DNA from: Orobanche coerulescens
Lineage: Eukaryota > Streptophyta > Magnoliopsida > Lamiales > Orobanchaceae
Length of the DNA: 64,000 nt
Direction of reading: 5' to 3'
NCBI GenBank assembly: GCA_033398695.1
Contig: CM065817.1
Span: 32,560,231-32,624,230 of the forward strand
Below the pieces are notes generated by a model. The model was not told the DNA's origin. It saw only the letters and a program-made list of their open reading frames with translations, and did not search any database. Positions 1-10,904 of this stretch are shown in pieces; the stretch's first letter is position 1, and each line of letters begins with the position of its first letter. The position numbers and the translations under genes were made by a program.

Positions 1-400
1 CTGGATGAGTTTCGAGGATGTTTTTGCATAATTTCATCTTAATTTATATCTTGCCGTATGTACGTTCGATTCTCGTAAAACTTGTTCGTTTCCGTTGTTT
101 CTTGATTTGTATAAGTTTGTATGGTTGAGTTGGTCGTGTTGAAATTTTCGGTTTGTTAATACGACGTTGCATCGCGATTTTTCGGGCTCTTGGGCCGTTT
201 TTGTAATTTTCATAAGTTTGGGGAATTTCGCTTCATTTGCTTCATTTGAGACTCTCTAGTGATCGGGATTATATTTTCTTTCAAAACTCAGCTTCGTTGT
301 TTTGGATACCCCATGTTTATACTTTTGATTCTATCCTTGTGTTGCGTTTCGTCGTTGTATCGACTGTGCTGAGCTAAGTGTTTAGCAATCTTTGGCTGCC

Positions 401-592
401 GCATGCATAACGTCGTTATGCATGCTTCTTTACGACGTTATATAGGTATCATAACGTCGTTATACCCCATTGGTAACGTGCGTTATGGTTTCGCGAAAGT
501 GTCCAGATTGTTCGCTACGACGCGTTAACTGAGAGGGTTACGACGTAACCTTCATAACGCACGTTAACAATAGGCGTTAACGTCGTAACTTC
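401..592 (+). repeat. U3 array of short inverted repeats (TAACG/CGTTA type)
   Basis: Repeated dyads with half-sites TAACG and CGTTA (or TTACG/CGTAA) are separated by 0-2 bases. The first one extends to a perfect palindrome with 12-base arms around one central T (401-425). The same array lies at 16696-16880 in the 3' LTR, with several small indels between the copies. The position upstream of the leader fits a U3 promoter or enhancer region; function is inferred. Confidence 0.8.
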
Positions 593-1211
593 GCCGTCGA
601 GTCTTTTAATTCTGACTTATTTCCGGTCGACTTATTTCACTCCTTTTCTTTCTTTCGCGACGTGAGCTTCCTTTGGGCGATTTCAAGCGATTCATCCATC
701 TGATCCGTAGGAACCTTCTGAAGATCGATTTTTGCGTCCCAAGCAAGGTTTATCATCATCATAATCATCCTCCATCCGTCCGAATCGAGGTATACATCGA
801 TGAACCCTAGTTTTTTTGGGGATTTCGGGATTTTTGGCATAATTCTTCCTTTTTATCCGTTTTGGCTTCGACGACTTGTTAGATTACGATTGTGTAGTCG
901 TAAATCCCTTGTTTCCAGTATAGTTTAACGGATTTAACCTAGTAATTTCTTCATTGTTAGATTATAGCCATCGTGGACTTCGTATTTTCCGGCAAATCGT
1001 TCCAAGGGGTAGAATTAGGATTAATTCTTACCTTTCCGCAATATTGAGACTTGTGTATACCATTATTGTGTTAGGAACGAATTTGGGAAGATTGTTCGGA
1101 CCGAAACCTATTCCTTCGTCGTTTCCTTTGTTTCGTTTCATTCAAGGCAAGTACATGTATTACATTCCATTATGTGCGTATGATTTTGATGCGAATGTGA
1201 TTGTTTCTCTT

Positions 1212-1428
1212 CCACCTGGGGATGGCATGTGGCCTCTGGGGGCCGATACTAATGGGTACGGACACGGAAGTGGACTTAGGTGCGTGCGTTGATGTTCTTC
1301 CACCTAGGGACGGTTCGACGGGACCTCTGGGGGCCGATACTAATGGGTACGGCCGCGGAAGTGGTTTCTCACCTGGGGACGGTCCGACGGGACCTCTGGG
1401 GACCGATACTAATGGGTACGGTCGCGAG
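1212..1428 (+). repeat. Tandem repeat in LTR O, about 3 units of 60-88 bp
   Basis: Each unit begins with CACCTGGGGA and contains CCTCTGGGG followed by CCGATACTAATGGGTACGG. Units start near 1212, 1300 and 1370. The same three units are at about 17501-17717. They produce overlapping spurious frames of about 95 codons in two phases. Confidence 0.85.
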
Positions 1429-1606
1429 TTACCAAGCGTGGATAATTGTGATGTGGAAAAATTTGTTGATACCCGGTTTTGGTGTTAATGTTATATTCCG
1501 GAATATTGATTTTCAAAATAATTTTTCTAACGAATTGTTTGCGTTGAATCGTGTGTGTATATAATATTGTGTAATTGTGTACTTGCACTAGCTATTCGAA
1601 TGCTAA

Positions 1607-1620
1607 CCCCTTAAATGGGG
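1607..1620 (+). promoter_or_regulatory. CCCC-GGGG hairpin between branch point and acceptor
   Basis: CCCC, loop TTAAAT, GGGG directly follows GCTAA. Counterparts with different loops occur at the same place in five other LTR groups (TTC in N, TCT in B1, TTT in B2, GAGTAATC in C, TTTAT in E). Confidence 0.6.
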
Positions 1621-1937
1621 GAAATGCGTCTTATGCATTTCAGGTACTGGTCGAGCTGAGGAGCCGGCACGGGATGCGCAAGCAAAGGATGGGATGGCAT
1701 GATGATGTGGCTCGAGTCTGTATTTTTTTTTCTGTTTTGTCATTGCATCTATTGAATACTGGAGTTAGACTGTTTATTCTTAAACATGGTTTAAGTCCCC
1801 TGCGTGGGCAATAAATTGGTATTTAACTTATGTCTCATGTTCTCCGTTAAAATGTTTTGGCCGAGGCCACGGCCTTATTTATTTTTGGGTACATCTTTTG
1901 GGTTATCATTGTGGTTTACATGTCATGAGTTAGCCTG

Positions 1938-1959
1938 GTAGACCTCATGGGGGTTCTAC
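1938..1959 (+). promoter_or_regulatory. Conserved U5 hairpin of LTR O
   Basis: Stem GTAGACC with GGTTCTAC (one bulged T), followed by GGCGTGTAAT, 37 bp before the LTR end. The stem sequence changes between families while pairing is kept. It is probably an RNA structure near the primer site or the 3' end of the transcript (inference). Confidence 0.6.
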
Positions 1960-2000
1960 GGCGTGTAATGTCCCATTTGTGAATTGGGGTGTTACATTTA

Positions 2001-2012
2001 TGGTATCAGAGC
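2001..2012 (+). promoter_or_regulatory. Primer-binding site of element O (tRNA-iMet)
   Basis: TGGTATCAGAGC, complementary to the 3' end of plant initiator Met-tRNA, lies five bases after the LTR end. Confidence 0.93.
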
Positions 2013-2253
2013 CTAGGTTTTGAATGCCTAGGCTGTCGGTTAATTTTGGGTCTGTCAGTTGTGTCGTTAGAGTCAGTCGTTGAGCCTAATATCATCGTGC
2101 TACCGTCTTTTCATGCGACCCGTGGCTGTAAGTCTCCTCGAACTCTTATATTTCTGTATTCATTTTCTTGCATTGTTCGGAATTGAGAATTATGATACCA
2201 ACCTTGTAAATTGTGAATCTTTCTGATCTTGTTCCTTTCGTATTTTCTTCAGT
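2013..2253 (+). other. Untranslated leader of element O
   Basis: No gene is seen. This is the stretch between primer site and gag, with a TTCTTCAG just before the gag ATG. Confidence 0.7.
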
Positions 2254-3132
2254 ATGTTGAGAGGTCGTGGTAGACCAGCTAGGGGACGCGGCCGAGGCCG
2301 TGGTCGGGGTGCTGATAATGAAGAGGGCTCACTTTCTCAGTCCTCTGCAGACTCAGCCTCTCACTCAGTGCCGTCGGGTAATAATGCGGCAGAGCTCTGC
2401 CGTGCTTGGCGATTAGTAGCCCGACTTACTCGAATAGCTCGGTGGTGGACGCTTAATCCACCCCCGACACCTGAAGAGGAAGCTAGTAAGTGGCTTCAGA
2501 CGGTGACTAAGATGCACCCTCCTCGTTTCTCCGGATCTTCTGACTCCCTCGGTTGGGAGAATTGGCTCTTTCAGTTGTCCAGGACCTTTGATGCCGTAGC
2601 TTGTCCTGAAGACAGGAGGGTACATATTGCCCAATACCTCCTGGATAAGGAAGCTGCGGAATGGTGGGAGGCCGTTGCGCCCAGAGACCGTCGGGCCACT
2701 TGGGATGAGTTCAGGGCTGCCATGGAAGCAGAATATTGTCCTCCGCCAGTGAAGGAGCGCAGAATTGTGGAGTTATTCACCGCTACACCTCAGGATGTGC
2801 CTATTTCACAGGCCATCATTTCTTATAATCAGCAGTTGGGTTTCGTGAGAGATCAAGTGAGAACGGAGGCTGATAAAATCCGTTACTTCAATATGCGCAT
2901 GAAGCCGCATATTAGACAGAGTATGGCGCCGCTCATGTGTGCCACTTTGAAGGAATACTGTGATCGCGCCCGCGTCGAGATGGTCATCCCGGAATCGAGT
3001 CGGTTTCGAAAGTTAAGAAGCGTAAGACTACCGCGGGTTCTCGGCCGGGAAAGGTGGTCAGTTTTCGAGATCTCGTTCTGCTCCTACACCTGGGAGGAGG
3101 CCGTTTCATCAGGCCGGTGGGTCTCAGGGTAA
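2254..3132 (+). pseudogene. gag: gag of element O (capsid part), frameshifted at the 3' end
   Basis: The ATG at 2254 opens an Arg-Gly-rich N-terminus (MLRGRGR and further RG repeats). The retrotransposon gag capsid domain follows, recognisable from KWLQTVTKMHPPRFSG and EWWEAVAPRD..TWDEF...EYCPP. It would form the cytoplasmic particle. The stretch around residues 50-75 looks scrambled relative to usual Tekay gag. After about residue 250 the frame shifts: the family-like Lys-rich linker continues in another phase near 3012 and in a third phase from 3026. The frame shown therefore ends in non-homologous residues. Confidence 0.8.
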
Positions 3133-3898
3133 CCGTTCAGTCCAGTCTGTTGCACCTGGCGGGAAAGTTTGTTTTAATTGCAGTCAGCCCGAGCACGTTG
3201 TGAAGGATTGCCCATTTCCGTTAGTTGCTTGCTTTACTTGCGGACAGACCGGGCATCGGGCAGCTCATTGTGAGAGGGCCACCAGGGCAGCTAGAGTTCC
3301 GACTACCACTGCCGATCAGAGGGATCACAGCGCTCCAGCTACTCATGTTCCGCAGGGTTCGAGTCTTGGTAGAGGTCGGAGTCAGCCGGATCACCGCGCA
3401 GCGTCGAGTTCGGGTTCAGTTCACCCCCGATTGTATCAGATGAGGCGTACAGAGGAGACAGATGTTCCAGTGGCGTCAGGTACTACTCAGATCCTTACTC
3501 ATCCAGTGTCAGTGCTTTTTGATTCGGGTGCTACCCATTCCTTTATTGCTTCGGATTGTGTGAGTCGTATTGGTTTTGACTGCTTGTTTGAGTGTGAGCC
3601 ATTTGTAGTGGGTACACCCAGTGGGGATCGTATGGTTGGGGACCGGGAAGTTAGGGATTGCCCAGTGAGGATCGGGAGCCGGGATTGGCCCTCGAATCTC
3701 ATTGTTATAGACCTTAAGGGTGAGGATTTGATCCTCGGGGACGATTGGTTGGATCGTCATGATGCTATCATGAACTATCGGACCCGTACCATCTCGATAG
3801 TTGCCGAGGACGGCACCGAGCATACTCTCGTCGGTTGTAAGCCGGGTAGATCGGGGAGTGTGATTAGCGCCTTGAAGGCGATGAAACTTCAACCGTAA
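3026..3898 (+). pseudogene. Nucleocapsid zinc knuckles and aspartic protease of element O
   Basis: This frame has no ATG of its own and is out of phase with gag, so it is a piece of a broken gag-pol frame. Two CCHC zinc knuckles are complete (CFNCSQPEHVVKDC and CFTCGQTGHRAAHC, about 3172-3275) and would bind the genomic RNA. A retropepsin-type domain follows with the active-site triplet in VLFDSGATHSFI, the strand around DWPSNLIVIDLKGEDLILG and an end near the linker to RT. The frame ends at a TAA at 3896-3898. The next in-frame RT segment starts at 3898 in a different phase. Confidence 0.8.
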
Positions 3899-5013
3899 TG
3901 TGTCGGCCACGGTGTTTCGCTCTGCAGGCGGAAGATGGTGGGGTTGACATATCGTCGATTCCAGTGGTTAGCGAGTATCCCGATGTATTTCCGGATGACT
4001 TGCCGGGATTACCACCACATCGAGAGGTGGAGTTTCCTATTGATCTTGAGCCGAATGCGGCCCCTATTTCTCGAGCACCGTACCGTATGGCACCGTCGGA
4101 GATGCTCGAGTTGAAAAATCAGTTGGGAGAATTGTTAGATAAAGGGTATATTCGACCGAGCGCATCGCCAGGGTGCGCTGTACTTTGTTAAGACGAAGGA
4201 TGGATCGCTTCGTTTATGTATCGATTATCGAGAATTAAACAAGTTGACCATCAAAAATAAATACCCTTTGCCCGGATTGACGACTTGTTTGATCGGCTTC
4301 GAGCGGCAGTCTTCGAAGATTGATTTGCGATCGGGCTACTACGATTGAGGATTCGGGACGTCGATATTCCGAAAAGCGCCTTTCGGACGAGGTATGGCCA
4401 TTACGAGTTTGTGGTTATGCCTTTCGGGCTAACTAATGCCCACAGTTGTTCATGCAGTTGATGAACAAAGTTTTTATTGAGTATGTGGACAAATTCGTAG
4501 TCGTTTTTATCGACGATATTCTTATCTATTCACGGAGTCGGGAGGAGCACGCCTTACATCTCCGGATTGTATTAGACACTTTGAGGGCCGGCGGTGTATG
4601 CGCAAAGTTCTCTAAGTGTGAGTTTTGGCTCGAGGAAGTGACGTTCCTCGGGCATGTGATTTCAGCAGAGGGAGTTCGGGTAGATCCGCAGAAGATAGAG
4701 GCAGTGATGGCTTGGGAGCCTCCTAAGAATGTGAAGGAGGTGAGGAGTTTTCTGGGTCTTGCCGGCTATTACCGTAGATTCGTTGAGGCATTTTCTAAGA
4801 TCGCTAGACCACTCACTCAGTTGCTCCAGAAAACTCAGAAGTTCGAGTGGACTGCAGACAGACAGGACAGTTTTGACGAGTTAAAGAGACGTTTGACTAC
4901 CGCACCCGTTTTAGCATTGCCTCAGGGGAACGAAGATTTCGTAGTGTATAGTGATGCTTCGGGCCTTGGGCTTGGATGTGTTTTGATGCAGAGAGACAGA
5001 GTGATTGCTTATG
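3898..5013 (+). pseudogene. Reverse transcriptase and start of RNase H of element O, cut by element N
   Basis: The N-terminal RT part ([20 protein letters not shown]) runs to about 4191 and is then frameshifted several times between 4175 and 4445. The RT palm continues at 4446 with the catalytic [10 protein letters not shown] and the [10 protein letters not shown] thumb region. RNase H begins with [16 protein letters not shown] (first catalytic Asp) and stops at 5013, where element N enters. Most breaks are losses of 1-4 bases near CCNGG or CHG sequences, so some may be sequencing errors. RNase H resumes at 14312. Confidence 0.85.
5009..5013 (+). repeat. Target-site duplication of element N (left copy)
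   Basis: TTATG at 5009-5013 is repeated at 14312-14316 on the other side of element N. Confidence 0.93.
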
Positions 5014-5322
5014 TGTAACACCCCGAAATAATCGGAATAATTACAGCGCCGTAAATTCCTTTTAGTAAGGATTTACAAGGCTGATTAGAAGAAATGTAAA
5101 TGTAAACCAATAATATCACCGAAATCCAAATAGCAAATTAATTCCAACAGTTATATTACAACCACATCGAAATGAATTTTTTTAAAAAAAAACACGCGTA
5201 CTCGAGTACTAAAAAAAAAAAAGACCAAGAAGACAAATCACAAAGACGACAAAACGACTAACATCACTGAGCAACTTCATCGTCATGATGGTACTGTGGC
5301 TGCTTCCCCACTCCTCGGCTAC

Positions 5323-5861
5323 CTGAACATCAAAACAAATGTCCACCCCCGAAGGGGTTAGCAAAACAATGCTAGTACAAGTATCGGAACACACAATATG
5401 CAACGACAATGCATAAAATCATACACAATATGGACTTCCGCTACCGGAATCCACCAATACGAATCCACGAGATTCAATCAACACAACATGGGTATTCCAA
5501 CGATCCAGCGCCCTCAGCATAGATCCCAAGATGATCCCGTCGGACCAACACGAGGTGGAAAAACCCGTCCAATGATCCAGCGCCCTCAGCCTAGATCCCA
5601 AGATGATCCCGTCGGATCAACACGAGGTGGACATTCGATCCAGCGCCCTCAAGATTGATCGGTTGATCCCATCGGATCATCCCAACTTACACATAAACAC
5701 AACTATGCATATACATATGCAAGAAAATCGACATTTTCATCAATATGAAGTTTCTTTAAATCTATTGCAATTGTATTTTTAATCTCATATCAACAATACG
5801 AATAAGCCATATGCATGATCAAATTCATCAATTGTTTACGACTTTCAAATACGATACTTGC
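5323..5861 (-). other. Predicted GC-AG intron in LTR N
   Basis: Minus-strand donor GAG|GCAAGTAT at 5861 and acceptor ATGTTCAG|GTAGCC ending at 5323. A GCTAACCCC branch-point/hairpin module lies at about 5346-5361. It contains about three tandem units (5502-5680) beginning GATCCAGCGCCCTCAG. The second copy is 12394-12933 with the same signals. Motif-based prediction only. Confidence 0.5.
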
Positions 5862-6714
5862 CTCGACAAAGGCGACAAGAATTTCTACTTTCAACGATCT
5901 TCAATCCGTTCGGAGAACTCTCACTCGGTCGGCTCACCTAATGCAAACCTTCAATGAACAATAATGTCGGTATGACCCACAATTCCGGATAATCGTTGAA
6001 ATCATCAAATGAATCATAAGAAGGCATGATGCATCTATCATGGCGATGGACTATTCTCTAACACAATTCCTTCGGTTGATTGTTACTACATAATATGGAA
6101 TTCATCCTAGGAGGATTCTAATCATGTTTTATAATAGCAAGATATCCGAACTTGATGAATCATCGAAAAGACTAGTTTCAATATCATCTCCTTCTACGAA
6201 TTAATCCTTAAGTTCAATCCATTAATTCTACACCGAAATGTTCGATCAAAACATTCTCCTGAACTAAGATAATCTTCGAAAACTAGATATGATTCGGTTT
6301 ATAAATCTCAAGATACACTAATCAATAGTCTAATCATTAGAGGTTGCTAAACGATTACTACAATCAAGAGGAATCGAAAATAATTGAATTCAATCTTATA
6401 AACCAGATGAAAGGCTCCTCAAAAGAAAAGCTGGTTTGGCCTACTCAAAACAGTCCTAAACATTACTAAGGTCATGCTAAAATTAGTTGGTGAAGGATCA
6501 CATACCTCAACAAATGGATGAACAAGGAAGAACTTGAACAAACTCAACCACTGGAAGTTTGAACACCAATCTACAAGCCTATGCTTCCCAAGAATCGTCC
6601 CAAAAGATGATAGGGAGGATAAGAGGTGATGAAAGATCTCCAGAACACGAAGAATCGGCCAAAGGAAAGGTGAGAAATGAAATAGGGTCGAAGTCTATAA
6701 ATAGAATTCTGGAC

Positions 6715-7087
6715 ATTACGTACGTTATGCAATAAACCTTACGTACGTAATAAGCTTAACGTACGTTATACTCTAACTATAGCGTCGTGAGTCGTCGACC
6801 CGAACTCACCGGCCTGATTTCGCCATTTCCTTACGTGCGTAATCGCAAGGGTATTACGTGCGTAATATCCATGTCCTTAGCGTCGTTAAACATGCACCAT
6901 AGCGTCGTAACACCTATGTCGTGTTCATTCGGAAATCACACGGATCTTCCCGGCCCCTTCCTCGGCCCCCCACCGCCGACCCTTATCCGATCCCAAGTTG
7001 ACTTAGCTTACGTCGTTAACCACTTAAGATAACGTCGTATCTCTGCGATCTTAGCGTACGTTATGACCGTATGATAACGTCGTTAAC
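6715..7087 (-). repeat. U3 palindrome array of LTR N (TTACG/CGTAA type)
   Basis: About ten dyads of the form TTACG-spacer-CGTAA or AGCG-spacer-CGTTA. In this copy the spacers are often T or TG. In the other LTR (13784-14160) the same sites mostly read TA, giving ACGTACGT. Confidence 0.85.
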
Positions 7088-7233
7088 ACGTGCGAAACAT
7101 GCATGCGAATCGTAGATACCAAAAACATAAGGATACGAAATACGGAAAACCGATCTATGATTTATAACATCATGAAGTCGAAATAATACAAGGTCGAGTA
7201 CAAGGTAAAATACATCTTTTATCCGGCATTACA

Positions 7234-7249
7234 TACTACCCCTCTAGAA
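7234..7249 (-). promoter_or_regulatory. Polypurine tract of element N
   Basis: On the minus strand TTCTAGAGGGGTAGTA abuts the start of the 3' LTR. It is preceded by a degenerate copy of the AAGTTTCG...CGAAACTT inverted repeat found at this place in every element here. Confidence 0.8.
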
Positions 7250-7256
7250 AGAAGTT

Positions 7257-8540
7257 TGGCCCGAAACTTAAAACGAAAACAATTCGGGTATCTCGACTTC
7301 ATACTCTCCTCTGTCTCCCAAGTGGCTTCTTCGACTCCATGTCGAGACCACCGAATTTTACCAGGAGATCGGTTTATTCCTCAATCGCTTGACTCGTCTC
7401 TCGAGTATCTCGATTGGTCGCTCTTGAAGGTGCCGTCATTAGCTATCTCAATCTCGTCGAAATCAATAACATGATTGGGATCTGCACATATTTCCGTAAT
7501 TGGGATACGTGAAACATCGTGAACGTGACTCGGCGATGGCGGTAAGGCCAACTGTATGCTAAATCCCCAACTCTCTCGAGGATCTCAAATGGTCCGATAT
7601 ATCTCGGACTTAGTTTGCCCTTCCTCCCAAAACGGAAAATCCCTCGTGTAGGAGACACCTTCAATAGTACGTGGTCCCCAATGTCGAACTCTAGAGGCGG
7701 CGACGTACATCTGCATAAGACTTACGCCGACTACGGGCGATCAATAGTCTTTCTCGAATCAAAGCTATCTTCTCTTGAGTCCTGACTATCAATTCCGGTT
7801 CCGTTCGATCAAGTCGAAGAATCATCCCGGACACGGGGTGATCGACATCTCCTTCCGTACAAAGCTTGAGCGGTGCCATCTTAATAGAAGCATGCCAACT
7901 ATTGTTATACGTGAATTCAATCAACGGCAAGTGAACTTCCCGGTCGGTCGACCAATCTAAAGCACAAGCTCTAAGCATGTCTTCTCTTATGCGAATAGTC
8001 CTTTCTGATGACCGTCCGTCTGAGGATGATAAGCCGTGCTAAAGTTTAGCTCGGTCCCCAAAGCCCTGTGAACTGCCCTCCAGAAGTGCGACACGAAGCG
8101 ACCATCTCGATCCGAAATAATGGTCTTCGGCGTTCCATGCAACCTGACTATCTCCGCAATAAATACTCGCGCCAATCTCTCGGGTCCCCATGTGTCTTTA
8201 ATTCCTAGGAAATGAGCCGACTTGGTTAGTCGATCAACTATAACCCAAATCATGTTCATTCCGTCTTGGTCCTAGGCATATTGGTGATGAAATCCATCGA
8301 GATATCCTCCCACTTCCACTCGGGAATCAAGCGGCTTTAACATTCGGCAGTGTCGATGTTCAATCTTAACTCTTGACAAGTCAAACACTTTGAAACATAC
8401 TGCTCGTCCTTTTTCATATTCCCCACCGGAAGTTTTGTTTTAGATCCTTATACATCTTCTTGCTCCCGGGTGAATAGAATAAGGCGCGCTATGAGCTTCC
8501 TTCAAAATTTTCCGTCTCAAATCATCGGATCGGGAACGCA
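7257..8540 (-). pseudogene. Integrase with chromodomain of element N, multiply frameshifted
   Basis: From 8540 downward the minus strand shows a degraded HHCC zinc-binding region, then the DDE core. The first catalytic Asp is in DISMDFITN. The second lies in SDRDGRFVSHFW within the open stretch 7987-8259. The core continues at 7691-7978 (LPLIEFTYNNSWHASIKMAP) with the C-terminal region at 7443-7664 (RFGRKGKLSPRYIGPFEIL). A chromodomain remnant (WSRHGVEEATWETEES) sits at about 7257-7340. The QTDGQSE region with the catalytic Glu is broken at the 7987 end. At least four frameshifts; no intact enzyme. Confidence 0.85.
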
Positions 8541-8568
8541 AAGTCGATTACGAAATCTCGAAATTCCA

Positions 8569-10345
8569 TCATCTTGTACCACGAATCCGGGCTTTTCCTT
8601 TCTTTACTTCGTCGCACAATCGAAGAATCAGAGAGTCACCCAGCTGTTTAGATTTGACTTCTTCAACCAACGACGAAGTTAGTTCCATCACACACAATTG
8701 TCCCTGGACTCCTTGCGACCACACTTCAATTCCTTCACGAATTAGCTCTCGTTGCAAATTGGTTTGGGATGTAAGTGCTTCCAACACTCGAATAGAAATA
8801 GGTTTTCGGCTCAGTGCATCAGCTACCACGTTTGCTTTGCCTGGATGATAAAGGATTTCCAAATCGTAATCCTTGATCAATTCCAGCCACCTTCTCTGCC
8901 TCATATTTAATTCCTTCTGACTGAAAATATATTTAAGGCTCTTGTGATCGGTAAAGATCTGACAACGAGTGCCGTACAAGTAATGTCGCCAAATTTTCAG
9001 AGCAAAGACCACAGCTGCTAGCTCCAAATCATGAGTCGGGTAATTAACTTCATACGGTTTCAGCAGCCGAGACGCATAGGCGATCACCTTACCCTTTTGC
9101 ATCAACACACATCCCAGACCCAGATTTGAAGCATCGCTATATACCATGAATACATCAGTTCCATCTGTAACGCTAGTATAGGCGCGTCGTCGATCGCCTC
9201 TTGAGATCATCAAAACTAGCCTGGCATTTCTCATTCCACTCAAACTTATGAGTTTTCTGTAATAGCTGAGTGAGTGGACGAGCAATTTTGGAAAATCCTT
9301 CTACGAAACGGCGATAATATCCAGCAAGTCCTAAGAAACTCCGGACCTCTTTCACATTATTCGGAGATTCCCACTCCAAGATTGCCTCGACTTTCTTCGG
9401 ATCTACTTGAACTCCGTCAGATGATATCACATGCCCAAGGAAAGTCACTTCCTTAAGCCAGAACTCACATTTAGAAAGTTTCGCATATAACTGTTCATTT
9501 CTCAAGGTGCTCAGAACGATACGCAAATGCTCAGCATGTTCCTCGGGGTCTTTCGAATAGATCAAGATGTCATCAATGAAAACGACCACGAACTTATCTA
9601 AGTATTCTAAGAATACCCGATTCATCAATTGCATAAATACCGCAGGTGCATTGGTAAGTCCGAATGGCATCACTACAAATTCATAATGCCCGTACCGAGA
9701 TCTGAAAGCAGATTTCGGTATATCCGATTTCTAAATCCTCAGCTGATGATATCCGGATCGCAAGTCAATATTAGAGAATACTCTAGCCCCCTGTAGTTGA
9801 TCAAACAAGTCGTCGATCCGAGGTATAGGATACTTGTTCTTGATCGTCACTTTGTTTAGCTCCCTGTAGTCAATACATAATCGGAGGGATCTATCTTTCT
9901 TCCGGACAAAGAGAACGGGTGCTCCCCAAGGAGAAACGCTAGGTTGAATGTAACCCTTCTGTAATAATTCCTCCAGTTGCTTCTTTAGTTCATACATCTC
10001 GGTTGGCGCCATGCGGTATGGTGCTCTGGAAATAGGAGTGGCTCCTGGCTCTAATTCGATGTTAAACTCTACTTCTCTCTGCGGAGGTAACCTGTAGTTC
10101 GTCGGGAATACATCGAGAATTCGTTCACAACCGGAATAGATGAGAGCTCTACTCCTTCTTCTTTCTTCATGGCATAGCACCATAATCCGTGACAACCCCG
10201 TGATAATTTCACCGCCTTCATAGCTTTGATCAATTTTCCCGAGCTTCTGGTCTCCATCCTTTGAATAAATGTTCGGATCCGTCATCGGCAATGATAGAGA
10301 TGACTCGTTTTGTAATTTAAAATAGCTCCATAACGGTTGAGCCAA
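8569..10345 (-). pseudogene. Reverse transcriptase-RNase H of element N
   Basis: Three overlapping pieces on the minus strand. 9731-10345 holds the RT fingers ([37 protein letters not shown]). 9173-9673 holds the palm with [12 protein letters not shown]. 8569-9285 holds RNase H with [26 protein letters not shown] and the end signature [11 protein letters not shown]. Frameshifts lie between 9673 and 9731 and between about 9190 and 9173. The RNase H piece is the longest clean stretch. Confidence 0.87.
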
Positions 10346-10676
10346 TCGTCTCAGAAATTAAATCGTCACCATGGATGTCGACTACGATAAGATTTGATGG
10401 CCAATCTCTCCCTCCTATAGACACTGGAAAATCTCTACTATCTAGGGAACCCACAATAATCTCTCCGCTCGGCAAACCCACAACATACGGTTCACAATCA
10501 AATAAGCACGAGATTTTCAAACGATTAACACAGTTTAATGATATGAAAGAATGTGTAGCTCCTGAATCGAATAAGACACTAACTGGTTGCAAAAGGATCT
10601 GAATCGTACCTGATGCAACAGCAGTGTTCTGATCGTCGGACTTCCTCATCTCGTATAGGCGCGGAGGAACGGACAC
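10317..10676 (-). pseudogene. Aspartic protease of element N
   Basis: A retropepsin-like domain with the active-site triplet in VLFDSGATHSFIS and the region DWPSNLIVVDIHGDD. It overlaps the RT piece in another phase because of a frameshift near 10330. It is preceded by the zinc-knuckle region. Confidence 0.83.
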
Positions 10677-10802
10677 CGCACAGTATGTTTATCTATTCCC
10701 AAAAGACATCTGCTGAAACCCACTCTGCTGTGTCTGGTTCACACTCACCTCCTTCGGTGCTGGCGCTGTATTGCGAGTGCCATAAGATCTATTCGCAGCT
10801 CC

Positions 10803-10904
10803 ACAGAAAGCCGCACGGTGCCCTTCTTGCCCACAATCGAAGCAAGTCACAGAAGACGCGGGGCAATCACGTCGAACATGCCCTGCTCGACCACAATTAT
10901 AGCA
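10803..10904 (-). pseudogene. Two CCHC zinc knuckles of element N
   Basis: Read on the minus strand, CYNCGRAGHVRRDC and CFDCGQEGHRAAFC follow one another in one phase. These are nucleocapsid RNA-binding motifs. They sit between gag and protease and are in a different frame from the main gag piece. Confidence 0.8.

Larger units (their letters stand above)
1147..1643 (+). other. Predicted GC-AG intron in the LTR leader
   Basis: Donor AAG|GCAAGTA fits the GC-AG intron consensus. The acceptor is GCATTTCAG|GTACTG, and a CTAAC branch-point match ends at 1606, about 37 nt upstream of the AG. The segment holds the LTR tandem repeats. Equivalent segments with the same signals occur in LTRs N, B1, B2, C, E and (partly) A. 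The second copy is 17436-17932, also 497 bp. Splicing is inferred from motifs only. Confidence 0.55.
1..1996 (+). mobile_element. 5' LTR of element O (first ~119 bp outside window)
   Basis: It matches 16296-18284 nearly base for base. It ends with GTGTTACA directly before the primer-binding site. Internal order: palindrome array, leader, GC-AG intron-like segment with tandem repeats, U5 hairpin, LTR end. The short reading frames inside it are not genes; they follow the tandem repeats. Confidence 0.92.
5014..7233 (-). mobile_element. 3' LTR of element N
   Basis: It begins TGTAACACC and ends CATTACA on the + strand and matches 12086-14311. It carries in element sense the ACGT-rich palindrome array (6715-7087), a T/A-rich TATA-like stretch (near 6695), the leader, the predicted intron and the U5 hairpin (5051-5076). 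Confidence 0.92.

Noticed and set aside
954..1564. Overlapping 94-112-codon frames in LTR O (also 17243-17853)
   Set aside because: They arise from the 1212-1428 tandem repeat inside a predicted intron; several phases are open at once.
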